The notes under the pieces are model-generated. The model saw nothing but the letters and a program-made list of their open reading frames with translations. It searched no databases and was not told the DNA's origin. A stretch of DNA of 64,000 nt from Ghiorsea bivora (GTDB taxonomy: Bacteria > Pseudomonadota > Zetaproteobacteria > Mariprofundales > Mariprofundaceae): the NCBI RefSeq assembly GCF_000744415.1, contig NZ_JQLW01000005.1:38650-102649 (forward strand), read 5' to 3'. Both the position numbers and the translations under genes were made by a program. Within the stretch, counting starts at the first letter, position 1. Each line of letters starts with the position of its first letter. Of this stretch, positions 9,682-16,266 are shown piece after piece.

Positions 9682-10256
9682 GCCTCACTCCAACCTTGTA
9701 AATCCTGCGCAGTGTCCAAGCTCACCACGCTGCGCAAGCCCGCATCATAAACAGATGCCTCATTTTCGGGTATCACCTTTGTATTCATAGCCATTAACAG
9801 ATGTTTCAAACTTCGTTTATCCGCTCGAATATTTCGCTGCATGTGTGGCAAGCTTTTGCGATGATAAAAACAACATAAGGGCTGTAAAACGCCATCCACT
9901 TTTAATGTCACAGCATCAAAATCCTCTCGATTGGTGGTCATAAACCGAACTAAACTCGGCGCTACAAAAGGCATATCCACGCCCACCACAAACAACCAAT
10001 CCGTATCCAAAGCTTCAAAGCATGCGGCAATGCCTAACATTGGCGCGCGGCTTTCAGATGTGTCTAATATTTGCAGAAGTTGGGTATCATTTCGCTTTTC
10101 TCGGCTGCTAACCACCACGCTTTGAAACAAAGGCGTGAGATTACTTTCTGCATGTTGAAGCAATGTTTTACCCTGAAACATCACCCCCGCCTTATCCCGC
10201 CTCATGCGTTTGGACTCACCACCTGCAAGAATCACTGCCGTACAATTTTTAATCAT
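9678..10256 (-). CDS. mobA: Molybdenum cofactor guanylyltransferase MobA
   Basis: Attaches GMP to Mo-molybdopterin, giving the bis-MGD cofactor used by nitrate reductases such as NasA upstream. The 192-residue protein starts with the nucleotidyltransferase signature AVILAGGESKRMRRDKA and has VVGVDMPF around the metal-binding Asp. It overlaps mobB by eight bases and moeA by four. The presence of mobA fits a molybdoenzyme of the DMSO-reductase family in the same block. Confidence 0.95.
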   Translation of the reverse strand: MIKNCTAVILAGGESKRMRRDKAGVMFQGKTLLQHAESNLTPLFQSVVVSSREKRNDTQLLQILDTSESRAPMLGIAACFEALDTDWLFVVGVDMPFVAPSLVRFMTTNREDFDAVTLKVDGVLQPLCCFYHRKSLPHMQRNIRADKRSLKHLLMAMNTKVIPENEASVYDAGLRSVVSLDTAQDLQGWSEA

Positions 10257-10746
10257 GTTTCAACCATTCTAAAACAAAGCGTGCAACTTCATCCGTGTGA
10301 TTCAAATCCAACTTAGGCACTTCCACATCCAAATCAGGCATATCGGCCACCACAGCAATCAATTCATTTATATCACAACGCAAATCCGATGACCGCGCTT
10401 GTCGCACCACTTCAATTTTAGGGCATGGCATAGACGCATAACCTTCCACCAACACCAAATCCGCATCGGGGAAGTGTGTGTCGGCTAGTTGCTGCGGTGT
10501 TTGCGCTTGTGCCACATTTTTTACCATTAACATTTGCTCAGGGCCAACCAATAATGAGCCCGATGCGCCTGCCTGTTTATGTCGCCAGCTATCTTTGCCG
10601 GGTGTATCCATTTCAAGCTGATGATGTGAATGTTTGATACTGCACACGTTCAAACCGTGCGCTGATAATTTACTAATCAACTTTTCCATCAAGGTCGTTT
10701 TCCCTGAATTGGAATAACCAACAATAGCAAGCACTGGCACTGTCAT
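10249..10746 (-). CDS. mobB: Molybdopterin-guanine dinucleotide biosynthesis adaptor MobB
   Basis: A 165-residue GTP-binding P-loop protein that interacts with MobA and aids MGD formation. Walker A is GYSNSGKTTLMEKL; further conserved stretches are SIKHSHH and DTPGKDSWRHKQAGA. The length is typical. It overlaps mobA. The 39-base spacer to moaE carries a degenerate CTCTGCGG-type dispersed sequence. Confidence 0.93.
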   Translation of the reverse strand: MTVPVLAIVGYSNSGKTTLMEKLISKLSAHGLNVCSIKHSHHQLEMDTPGKDSWRHKQAGASGSLLVGPEQMLMVKNVAQAQTPQQLADTHFPDADLVLVEGYASMPCPKIEVVRQARSSDLRCDINELIAVVADMPDLDVEVPKLDLNHTDEVARFVLEWLKHD

Positions 10747-10785
10747 ACAATAAACCTCTGCGTACTCCGCATCCTCTGCGGTTCA

Positions 10786-11265
10786 TTAAGGATGAGAAGT
10801 TACCCAAGTCTCACCATCAGGTGTTGTTTCGCGCTTCCAAATCGGCACGCGCTTTTTCAATTCATCAATCAACCATTCACATGCTTCAAACGCGGGCTTT
10901 CTATGCTCTGCACCCACCACAATTAACACGATTTGTTCACCCGCATGAACCCTCGTCACTCTATGCACCATACGCACACCCAAAATGTCAAACTTATCTA
11001 AGGCTTCATCCCGCAAGGCTTTCATCGCCTTTTCCGCCATACCTGCATATTGCTCAAAGTCGATAGAAAACACATCTCGCCCTTCTGAAAAATCACGCGC
11101 ACAACCCAAAAACGAAACAATACCACCCATGCGTTTGCAGCTTTGTTTGATGGCTTGCACTTCTTCTTCCACAGAAAAATCCGCTTCTTGAATACTAACT
11201 CCCTCGCCCTGCAAGGGACAAAGTGCCCCGAGGGTAGAGGGTTGGGGTGAGGGTGTTTTACTCAT
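10786..11265 (-). CDS. moaE: Molybdopterin synthase catalytic subunit MoaE
   Basis: With MoaD it transfers two sulfurs to precursor Z to form molybdopterin. Conserved features are GGIVSFLGCARDFSEG, EQYAGMAEKAM, VHRVTRVHAGE and HRKPAFEACEWLIDELKKR with the catalytic Lys region, then PIWKRE. About 159 residues from ATG 11265. The first 25 or so residues (SKTPSPQPSTLG...) are not family sequence; they are encoded by a dispersed repeat (about 11199-11256), so the native N-terminus was displaced or extended. Confidence 0.95.
   Translation of the reverse strand: MSKTPSPQPSTLGALCPLQGEGVSIQEADFSVEEEVQAIKQSCKRMGGIVSFLGCARDFSEGRDVFSIDFEQYAGMAEKAMKALRDEALDKFDILGVRMVHRVTRVHAGEQIVLIVVGAEHRKPAFEACEWLIDELKKRVPIWKRETTPDGETWVTSHP
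11199..11256. repeat. Dispersed repeat inside the moaE 5' end
   Basis: The stretch reads as CCCTCGCCCTGCAAGGGAC, then GAGGGTAGAGGGTTGGGG and GAGGGTG. On the minus strand it encodes PSPQPST and PLQGEG. Sequence of this composition is a widespread bacterial dispersed element whose translation often appears as PSPQPS-type peptides. Here it is fused in frame to moaE. Confidence 0.6.
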
Positions 11266-11287
11266 ACTTTTCACCACAAATACCGCC

Positions 11288-11359
11288 GTCATTCCCGCGA
11301 AGGCGGGAATCCATATTTATAAACTTGAAGTGGTGGATTCCCGCCTTCGCGGGAATGAC
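11288..11359. repeat. Inverted pair of ATTCCC-N8-GGGAAT repeat units
   Basis: Two copies of a 26-base unit face each other at 11288-11313 and 11334-11359, with a 20-base spacer. Each unit is itself palindromic (ATTCCCGCGAAGGCGGGAAT), so the pair can fold into a long hairpin. It sits just upstream of moaE on the minus strand, between it and a small gene. Confidence 0.92.
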
Positions 11360-11378
11360 AGATAAGAGAGTATTCACC

Positions 11379-11516
11379 TTAGTTATCTTCTACTATATCA
11401 AGGATGGTTTTATCAGAAAATCGACCTTGTTTAACATCATCAAGCCCACGCATAATATTTAAGGTAATTTCCTGATCTTCAACATCAATTGCTGATTCAT
11501 TTAGGTTGTTGTTCAT
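11379..11516 (-). CDS. Small acidic protein, possible antitoxin-type
   Basis: A 45-residue frame from ATG 11516 to TAA 11379, preceded by AAAGGTGTGAT. The peptide starts MNNNLNESAIDVEDQEITLN and continues with IMRGLDDVKQGRFSDKT. The GLDDVKQGR segment resembles linker/C-terminal pieces of small antitoxin proteins, but I do not recognise a family. It lies between moaD and moaE in the same direction. No toxin gene adjoins it. The function is unknown and the coding status uncertain. Confidence 0.45.
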   Translation of the reverse strand: MNNNLNESAIDVEDQEITLNIMRGLDDVKQGRFSDKTILDIVEDN

Positions 11517-11545
11517 ATCACACCTTTCGTGTCTCTGTGGTTCAT

Positions 11546-11767
11546 TTATCCGCCCGAAAATGGTGGCATCAATGCCACTTCATCACCACTTTTTAATATC
11601 AAACTCAAATCATTCACTTGCTCTTGATTCACAGCAATCAACAGTGGTTTGATGTCTGCACACCCCAGCTCTGTAATCAACGCTTCAAGGCTTTGCCCTG
11701 CCCGCACTTGCATCAGCTGCTTACCCACTTCATCTGCCACCATTCCAAAAAACAGAACCTTAATCAT
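11546..11767 (-). CDS. moaD: Molybdopterin synthase sulfur carrier subunit MoaD
   Basis: A 73-residue beta-grasp (ubiquitin-like) protein. It ends in ALMPPFSGG; the terminal Gly-Gly is adenylated and thiocarboxylated before sulfur transfer through MoaE. The N-terminus IKVLFFGMVADEVG and the length are typical. It overlaps the upstream AbrB-like gene by eight bases. moaE follows after a repeat-bearing spacer with a small frame. Confidence 0.94.
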   Translation of the reverse strand: MIKVLFFGMVADEVGKQLMQVRAGQSLEALITELGCADIKPLLIAVNQEQVNDLSLILKSGDEVALMPPFSGG

Positions 11768-11924
11768 TTAACCTCTGGCGTTCTTTATTATCCACAGTTT
11801 TCAGCACAACACAGCCATTTTCAACTGAAATATCGACAATACCGCCTACCCCACACTGCTCAAGCACCTCGTCAGGCAACACAACATACTTTTCACCATC
11901 TTGCTCAATTACTTCCAATTGCAT
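11760..11924 (-). CDS. AbrB/MazE-like small protein
   Basis: About 54 residues from ATG 11924 (AAGGGG upstream). The sequence LEVIEQDGEKYVVLPDEVLE, followed by QCGVGGIVDISVENGCVVLK, has the swapped-hairpin AbrB layout (strand, polar turn, 'v-lP-evl', then a beta pair), as in MazE/VapB-type antitoxin DNA-binding domains. An open frame continues 19 residues upstream to 11981. That part looks like the second half of a frameshifted segment described separately. No toxin gene directly follows; moaD does, with an eight-base overlap. The role is unknown. Confidence 0.6.
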   Translation of the reverse strand: MQLEVIEQDGEKYVVLPDEVLEQCGVGGIVDISVENGCVVLKTVDNKERQRLND

Positions 11925-12034
11925 GACAGCCCCTTGATTCGATGCCCTGCGGATTTCTCCTGCCGTTGACAAATCTTCCATACCCCTGCCAAGTCCTTAA
12001 ATTCCTGTGACCATCTTTTATCCATGTCACCCAC
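11925..12034 (-). pseudogene. Frameshifted antitoxin-like remnant upstream of AbrB-like gene
   Basis: From GTG 12034 or ATG 12025 (GGGGGAGG upstream) one frame reads MDKRWSQEFKDLAGVWK, then loses sense. The next frame, starting at 11981, reads DLSTAGEIRRASNQGAV and runs into the AbrB-like protein. Inserting one G after AAG at about 11979 joins them as LAGVWKDLSTAGEIRR, which resembles the C-terminal 'EFxxLAGxWxDFPxxEEIR' tail of VapB-type antitoxins. This suggests a single-base deletion in a decayed gene. The resemblance is from memory of the family. Confidence 0.45.
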
Positions 12035-12049
12035 AAAACCTCCCCCAAC

Positions 12050-12430
12050 TTACGGCTTAAAAGTCTCAAACTCTAAGGCTGTTAAAAAACGATAGTGCTT
12101 GGCATTCCCCGAAAGCAAAGATAACCCATGCTCTATGGCTGTGGCAGCAATCAAGGCATCTGCCATCAACATTTGATGACTTAAGCGCCATTCTTCCATC
12201 ATAAATAAAGCGCGCTGGCTTATGGCTTCGCTTATGGAGTAACGCTGGAAATCATAACTGTCCAAAAACCTTCGCAAAGCAACTTGTTCTGCTTTATTTC
12301 GCAAGCCTTGCACCAGTTCCATCTGTGTCACTATCGAAATCGCAGGGGGGTTCATTTGCTTAATGGCATCTCGCGCCTTTTCATTGCCCCGCATATACCA
12401 AATCAGTACATCGCTATCGATTAAACACAT
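12050..12430 (-). CDS. vapC: PIN-domain toxin VapC
   Basis: A 126-residue PIN-domain ribonuclease, the toxin of a type II toxin-antitoxin pair. Acidic catalytic residues appear in CLIDSDVLIWYMRG (Asp5), VTQMELVQGLRNKAE (Glu) and LMADALIAATAIEHGLSLL (Asp). The length matches VapC. Its ATG overlaps the last base of the antitoxin gene, so expression is coupled. The pair sits between moaC and moaD, interrupting the molybdenum-cofactor block without breaking its direction. Confidence 0.92.
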   Translation of the reverse strand: MCLIDSDVLIWYMRGNEKARDAIKQMNPPAISIVTQMELVQGLRNKAEQVALRRFLDSYDFQRYSISEAISQRALFMMEEWRLSHQMLMADALIAATAIEHGLSLLSGNAKHYRFLTALEFETFKP

Positions 12431-12657
12431 TAAAACTGGCGACCCTTACGCATATCCCGCACATATTCTGCAACATCTCGCTCATCATCTGCCCAAATAC
12501 CAAAAAAATCATCATCTTTAGATTTACTTACAGGCTCAATGCTGCTTAAACGCGCTACAGGTTTACCCCGCATACTAATGTTCACAACCTGACCTTTTGA
12601 TGCCGCACTTAGATAATCGCTTAAATGTTGGCGTAGTTCTTTCGCATTAATTTGCAT
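12430..12657 (-). CDS. Phd/YefM-family antitoxin (VapB partner)
   Basis: A 75-residue antitoxin. The N-terminal MQINAKELRQHLSDYLSAAS and GQVVNISMRGKPVARLSSI form the Phd/YefM DNA-binding fold. The acidic, Arg-rich tail (DDERDVAEYVRDMRKGRQF) should bind and neutralise VapC. It precedes the toxin with a one-base overlap, the normal order. A near-perfect palindrome just upstream (12669-12690) is the likely autoregulatory operator. Confidence 0.9.
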   Translation of the reverse strand: MQINAKELRQHLSDYLSAASKGQVVNISMRGKPVARLSSIEPVSKSKDDDFFGIWADDERDVAEYVRDMRKGRQF

Positions 12658-12668
12658 AAACCACCTCT

Positions 12669-12690
12669 AGTTCAACTTCGAAGTTAAACT
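12669..12690. promoter_or_regulatory. Palindromic operator of the vapBC-type pair
   Basis: AGTT-C-AACTTCGAAGTT-A-AACT is a 22-base palindrome with one mismatched pair; the central 12 bases (12674-12685) are perfect. It starts 12 bases upstream of the antitoxin ATG, where antitoxin/toxin complexes normally bind to repress their own promoter. Confidence 0.65.
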
Positions 12691-12734
12691 TTAAATGTTT
12701 AGAAGGTTAAATTCAAGTGTTAAAAACCAAGCAC

Positions 12735-13214
12735 TCATGTTTTTCGAATAAAATCGCCCGACTTACCACCTGTTTTTTTATCCAAACAGATATTGGTTAA
12801 AGTCATGCCTTTATCCACGGCTTTGCACATATCATAAATGGTGAGCAGGGCTGCACTCACTGCCGTCAACGCTTCCATTTCCACGCCCGTTTTCCCTTTG
12901 CATTTCACCGATACTTGCACCTTCAAACCACAAGTCTCCGTTAGCTCCGAGAAGGACACATCAATACCCGACAACATCAAAGGGTGACACATAGGAATAA
13001 AATCGGGGGTTTTTTTCGCACCCATAATTGCTGCCACATCGGCAATAGCGAGCACATCGCCTTTTTTCAGTTTACCTTGTTGGATATGTTCCAAGGTGCT
13101 TTGCAACATGTGGATTTCACCGCTTGCCACAGCAATACGTGTCGTCACTTCTTTATCAGACACATCCACCATACGCCCACGCCCTGCTTTATCGAAATGG
13201 GTTAAATCACTCAT
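12735..13214 (-). CDS. moaC: Cyclic pyranopterin monophosphate synthase MoaC
   Basis: Converts the MoaA product to cyclic pyranopterin monophosphate, the first Moco intermediate. Conserved motifs are [12 protein letters not shown] with the active-site His, and [25 protein letters not shown], followed by the Lys-rich end DKKTGGKSG. About 159 residues, typical length. Its ATG pair overlaps the modC stop (GAATGATGAG), so it is translationally coupled to the molybdate transporter. Confidence 0.96.
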   Translation of the reverse strand: MSDLTHFDKAGRGRMVDVSDKEVTTRIAVASGEIHMLQSTLEHIQQGKLKKGDVLAIADVAAIMGAKKTPDFIPMCHPLMLSGIDVSFSELTETCGLKVQVSVKCKGKTGVEMEALTAVSAALLTIYDMCKAVDKGMTLTNICLDKKTGGKSGDFIRKT

Positions 13215-13891
13215 CATTCACACTCTCTATAGATTCCCACCTGCGTGGGAATGACGATTTTTGTTACGCTTGTTAGCAGTTTCCCTTCGCGCATATGCCA
13301 ATGTTGATTCGCCAACACTTTGGCATCTTCTTTATCATGGCTGACCAACAACATGGGCACATTCAAGTCTTGCTGCAATGCCTGCAAAGCCAGTCTTAAC
13401 CTTGCCCGAATATCAGGGGCTTGGGCTGAAAAAGGTTCATCGAGCAACAATAGACTTGGCTTGCCATACAACGCTCTTGCCAATGCCACGCGCTGCGCTT
13501 CGCCTGTGGAAAGCATGGCTGGTTTTCGTTTGAGCAGCGACACCACCTCTAAGCTCTCGCACACTTGAAAAAAGCAATTTATATCTTCATCTGCTACACC
13601 AAACTTGATATTCTTTTCCACATCCAACCACGGCAAAAGCACGGCATCTGCCCAAACAAAACCAAGCTTTCTCGCTGCTGTGGGTTTTGAAAATCCTGCC
13701 GCACTATCCAGCCAAAATTTTCCACCCACTTGAATCTGACCCGTGCAATCTTGCAAACCTGCCAAACAACGCAGCAATGTGGTTTTGCCTGCTCCATTTT
13801 CACCAGAAATAACAACGCACTGTGCTTCAAAACTGGCTTGCACATCAAGTTGCAAATTGCCCAATGTCGATTGAACACGAAATTGATTCAT
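13214..13891 (-). CDS. modC: Molybdate ABC transporter ATP-binding protein
   Basis: A 225-residue ABC ATPase powering the ModAB importer. Walker A is [18 protein letters not shown]; the signature is [15 protein letters not shown]; Walker B is [10 protein letters not shown]; the switch His is in LVSHDKED. It lacks the C-terminal TOBE/Mop domain of full-length ModC (about 350 residues), so it is a short form and cannot bind regulatory molybdate there. The last residues ([13 protein letters not shown]) are encoded by a dispersed repeat at 13233-13252, so the native C-terminus has been replaced or extended. Confidence 0.88.
   Translation of the reverse strand: MNQFRVQSTLGNLQLDVQASFEAQCVVISGENGAGKTTLLRCLAGLQDCTGQIQVGGKFWLDSAAGFSKPTAARKLGFVWADAVLLPWLDVEKNIKFGVADEDINCFFQVCESLEVVSLLKRKPAMLSTGEAQRVALARALYGKPSLLLLDEPFSAQAPDIRARLRLALQALQQDLNVPMLLVSHDKEDAKVLANQHWHMREGKLLTSVTKIVIPTQVGIYRECE
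13233..13252. repeat. ATTCCC-N8-GGGAAT repeat unit in the modC 3' end
   Basis: ATTCCCACCTGCGTGGGAAT is a variant of the units at 8189 and 11288. It lies inside the coding sequence and contributes the VIPTQVGI peptide at the ModC C-terminus. Confidence 0.85.
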
Positions 13892-14553
13892 GATGCGCCA
13901 AACAAAGGTTTGCGATTGATGCTATACACCAAAGCCAACATCACAAACGAGACTGCCAACAAAATAAACGCCAGTTGCGCAGCCTCTGCCTGCTGCTGCA
14001 CTTCTACAAATTCAAACAGCGCAATGCTTGCCACTTTGGTCTCCCCTGGAATTGAGCCGCCCACCATCAATACCACGCCAAACTCGCCCATGGTATGTGC
14101 AAAAGACAACGCTGCTGCGACCAACACCCCGCCTTTGGATGCAGGTAGTATCAATTGCCATAAGCTTTGTTTGATGTTCAAACCTTGCACCTTGGCAAGC
14201 TCCAACCAGTCATTCGGAATAGCACGAAAAGCTTGCTGCATGGGTTGCACGGCAAAGGGCAAAGAATACAATACCGAAGCAATCACCATGCCCGAAAATG
14301 AAAATGCCAAAGATGAATCAAATAGGCTTTGCCATACGCTTCCCAGCCAAGAATCAGGCGCAATCAAAACCAATACATAATAACCCAACACAGTCGGTGG
14401 AAGCACCAAGGGCAATGCCACGACCACTTCCAACACCGTGCGGCCCATAAATGATTTGAATGCCAATGCATACGCCAAAGGCAACGCGATAAGCAGCAAA
14501 AGCGTTGTGGTGGTGAGCGCCAGTTGTAGTGAAATGATAAGTGGATCAATCAT
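13888..14553 (-). CDS. modB: Molybdate ABC transporter permease ModB
   Basis: A 221-residue inner-membrane permease with about five membrane helices. The EAA loop that docks the ATPase is seen in FRAIPNDWLELAKVQGLN, followed by LPASKGGVLVAAALSFAHTMGEFG, very characteristic of ModB/CysT-type permeases. It overlaps modA by eight bases and modC by four. Confidence 0.94.
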   Translation of the reverse strand: MIDPLIISLQLALTTTTLLLLIALPLAYALAFKSFMGRTVLEVVVALPLVLPPTVLGYYVLVLIAPDSWLGSVWQSLFDSSLAFSFSGMVIASVLYSLPFAVQPMQQAFRAIPNDWLELAKVQGLNIKQSLWQLILPASKGGVLVAAALSFAHTMGEFGVVLMVGGSIPGETKVASIALFEFVEVQQQAEAAQLAFILLAVSFVMLALVYSINRKPLFGAS

Positions 14554-15238
14554 CTGTTTCGTCCATTACTAACAGTTGATAAAAGCTTTCCGCTTTATCG
14601 GACAACAAAACAGCAGTGTAGGTTATGCTTGCCAAAGCACCTTGATTTGTATGCACAGGCACAAAACCTGCATCGATTAAACCTTGCTTCACCATCATGA
14701 CAGCTTGCATGGCATTTTGCGCATAGACAAGTTTGGGTTTGATGACTTGCCACAACCCTGCTTGCTCTAACACCTGCTTAGCTGCTTTACCAAACGGGGC
14801 GACCTGCGGGTTGGCAATGGCGATATGTTGGATATCCGCTTGGGGTAATTGGGCTAAGCTTATTCGGTTTTGTTTCGTATCCATCAATCCCAAATAACTA
14901 TAAGCAATGATTTTGGATGGGCGCTGAATTTTAGCAGCTATCGCTTTATCTGCGGCAATAAAAATATCGAAGGGAGCGCCTTGGCTTATTTGGTTAAATA
15001 ATCTGCCTGTTGAACCTGATACCAAACGCACTTTTATATCGTGTGTGGCTTCAAATTGTGTGCTATACGCTTTCGCTTGCTCATAAAAGCTGGATGCTAC
15101 GGCAACAGTTAAAATTTCCTGCCCATAAGACTGTGAACCACAGAGCCACAGAGATGCACATAGAACAATAGCATAAAATAGAACTTTTGTTTTTTTCTGC
15201 GTAACTCTGCGTTCTCTGTGGTGAAAAAAATAAAACAA
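14546..15238 (-). CDS. modA: Molybdate-binding periplasmic protein ModA
   Basis: A 230-residue solute-binding protein with an N-terminal signal peptide (hydrophobic core VLFYAIVLCASLWLCG, about residues 19-34). The mature part begins near EILTVAVASSF and shows VSGSTGRLFNQISQGAPFDI, the oxyanion-binding loop of ModA. It delivers molybdate (perhaps tungstate) to ModB. The first residues before the signal core are encoded by a dispersed CTCTGCGTTCTCTGTGG-type sequence, so the true start may be later. It lies two bases after moaA. Confidence 0.92.
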   Translation of the reverse strand: MFYFFHHRERRVTQKKTKVLFYAIVLCASLWLCGSQSYGQEILTVAVASSFYEQAKAYSTQFEATHDIKVRLVSGSTGRLFNQISQGAPFDIFIAADKAIAAKIQRPSKIIAYSYLGLMDTKQNRISLAQLPQADIQHIAIANPQVAPFGKAAKQVLEQAGLWQVIKPKLVYAQNAMQAVMMVKQGLIDAGFVPVHTNQGALASITYTAVLLSDKAESFYQLLVMDETDD

Positions 15239-15240
15239 AA

Positions 15241-16266
15241 CTAACCACCAATATGAATCATAGAACGTTTATCGGCTTTGCCATCAAATTCATAAATACC
15301 AATTTCAGGTTTAATCAACGCAGAGCGCAGGAACACACCCCGAATATCCGCATCACTACCACCTGCGCGAATCACATCCCGAATATTCATCTGTTTATCG
15401 GCTGGCAGACAGGAGCGAAGCCCACCATCAGAAGTTAAACGCAAGCGATTGCAACCTTCACAAAATCGCTCAGACATGGGCATAATAAAACCCACTTCAC
15501 CACGACCATCTTTGAGCGGTAAATAACGCGCTGCAGTATTGCCTGTTTGCATGGGTGAAATATCAACGCGGGCTTGCACATCATCACGCTGCAAAATCTC
15601 ATCAATGCCAATATAATGTTTATCCCAGTCCATGCCCTGCTTCATAGGCATCAGCTCAATAAAACGGATAGTTGCGCCAATTTCTGTTGCAAAATCAATC
15701 AGGCTGGGCACTTCGTTTTCATTGATACCCTTCATCAACACGGTATTCAGTTTAAGTGGGAAAAGCCCTGCATCACTCGCAGCTTGAATACCATCCAACA
15801 CAGGCTGCAATTCGCTACCTGTTAGCTTTTTAAAACGAAGGGGGTTCAAGGTGTCTAAGCTGATATTGATGCGGCTCAAGCCTGCATCTTTTAGTGCTTG
15901 CGCATATTTGGCTAAATATGTGGCATTGCTGGTCATCGCCAAATCGGTGATGCCATCAATCGCTGCAATCTGGGCAATCAGTGTGCTCAAATCTTTACGT
16001 ACCAAAGGCTCGCCACCTGTAATTCGCACTTTATTGACGCCAAGCGATGCCGCAACGCGAACAATGCGGGTAATCTCTTCAAAGCTTAGTATATGCGAGC
16101 GTGGTTCAGCTTGATAAGCATCGGCAGAAGGCCTGCAATAATCGCAGCGCATATTGCATCTATCGGTGACCGAAATGCGCAGATAATTCAGCTTGCGCCC
16201 GAAGCTATCTTGCAAACCTTGAGCATGTTCTGCCTTGGCATAAAAGGTGATGGGGACGGCGTTCAT
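15241..16266 (-). CDS. moaA: GTP 3',8-cyclase MoaA (radical SAM)
   Basis: Radical-SAM enzyme catalysing the first step of molybdenum-cofactor synthesis from GTP. The N-terminal cluster motif is CNMRCDYCRP (CxxxCxxC), after KLNYLRISVTDR. The C-terminal second [4Fe-4S] cluster is in FCEGCNRLRLTSDG with a third Cys in LRSCLP. The C-terminus ends in Gly-Gly, which MoaA requires. 341 residues, typical. It overlaps the nasA stop by four bases, linking cofactor synthesis to the nitrate reductase that uses it. Confidence 0.97.
   Translation of the reverse strand: MNAVPITFYAKAEHAQGLQDSFGRKLNYLRISVTDRCNMRCDYCRPSADAYQAEPRSHILSFEEITRIVRVAASLGVNKVRITGGEPLVRKDLSTLIAQIAAIDGITDLAMTSNATYLAKYAQALKDAGLSRINISLDTLNPLRFKKLTGSELQPVLDGIQAASDAGLFPLKLNTVLMKGINENEVPSLIDFATEIGATIRFIELMPMKQGMDWDKHYIGIDEILQRDDVQARVDISPMQTGNTAARYLPLKDGRGEVGFIMPMSERFCEGCNRLRLTSDGGLRSCLPADKQMNIRDVIRAGGSDADIRGVFLRSALIKPEIGIYEFDGKADKRSMIHIGG

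Noticed and set aside
11288-11359. CRISPR array or IS end
   Set aside because: Only two palindromic units in inverted orientation, with no regular spacers and no transposase; REP-like repeats explain them.
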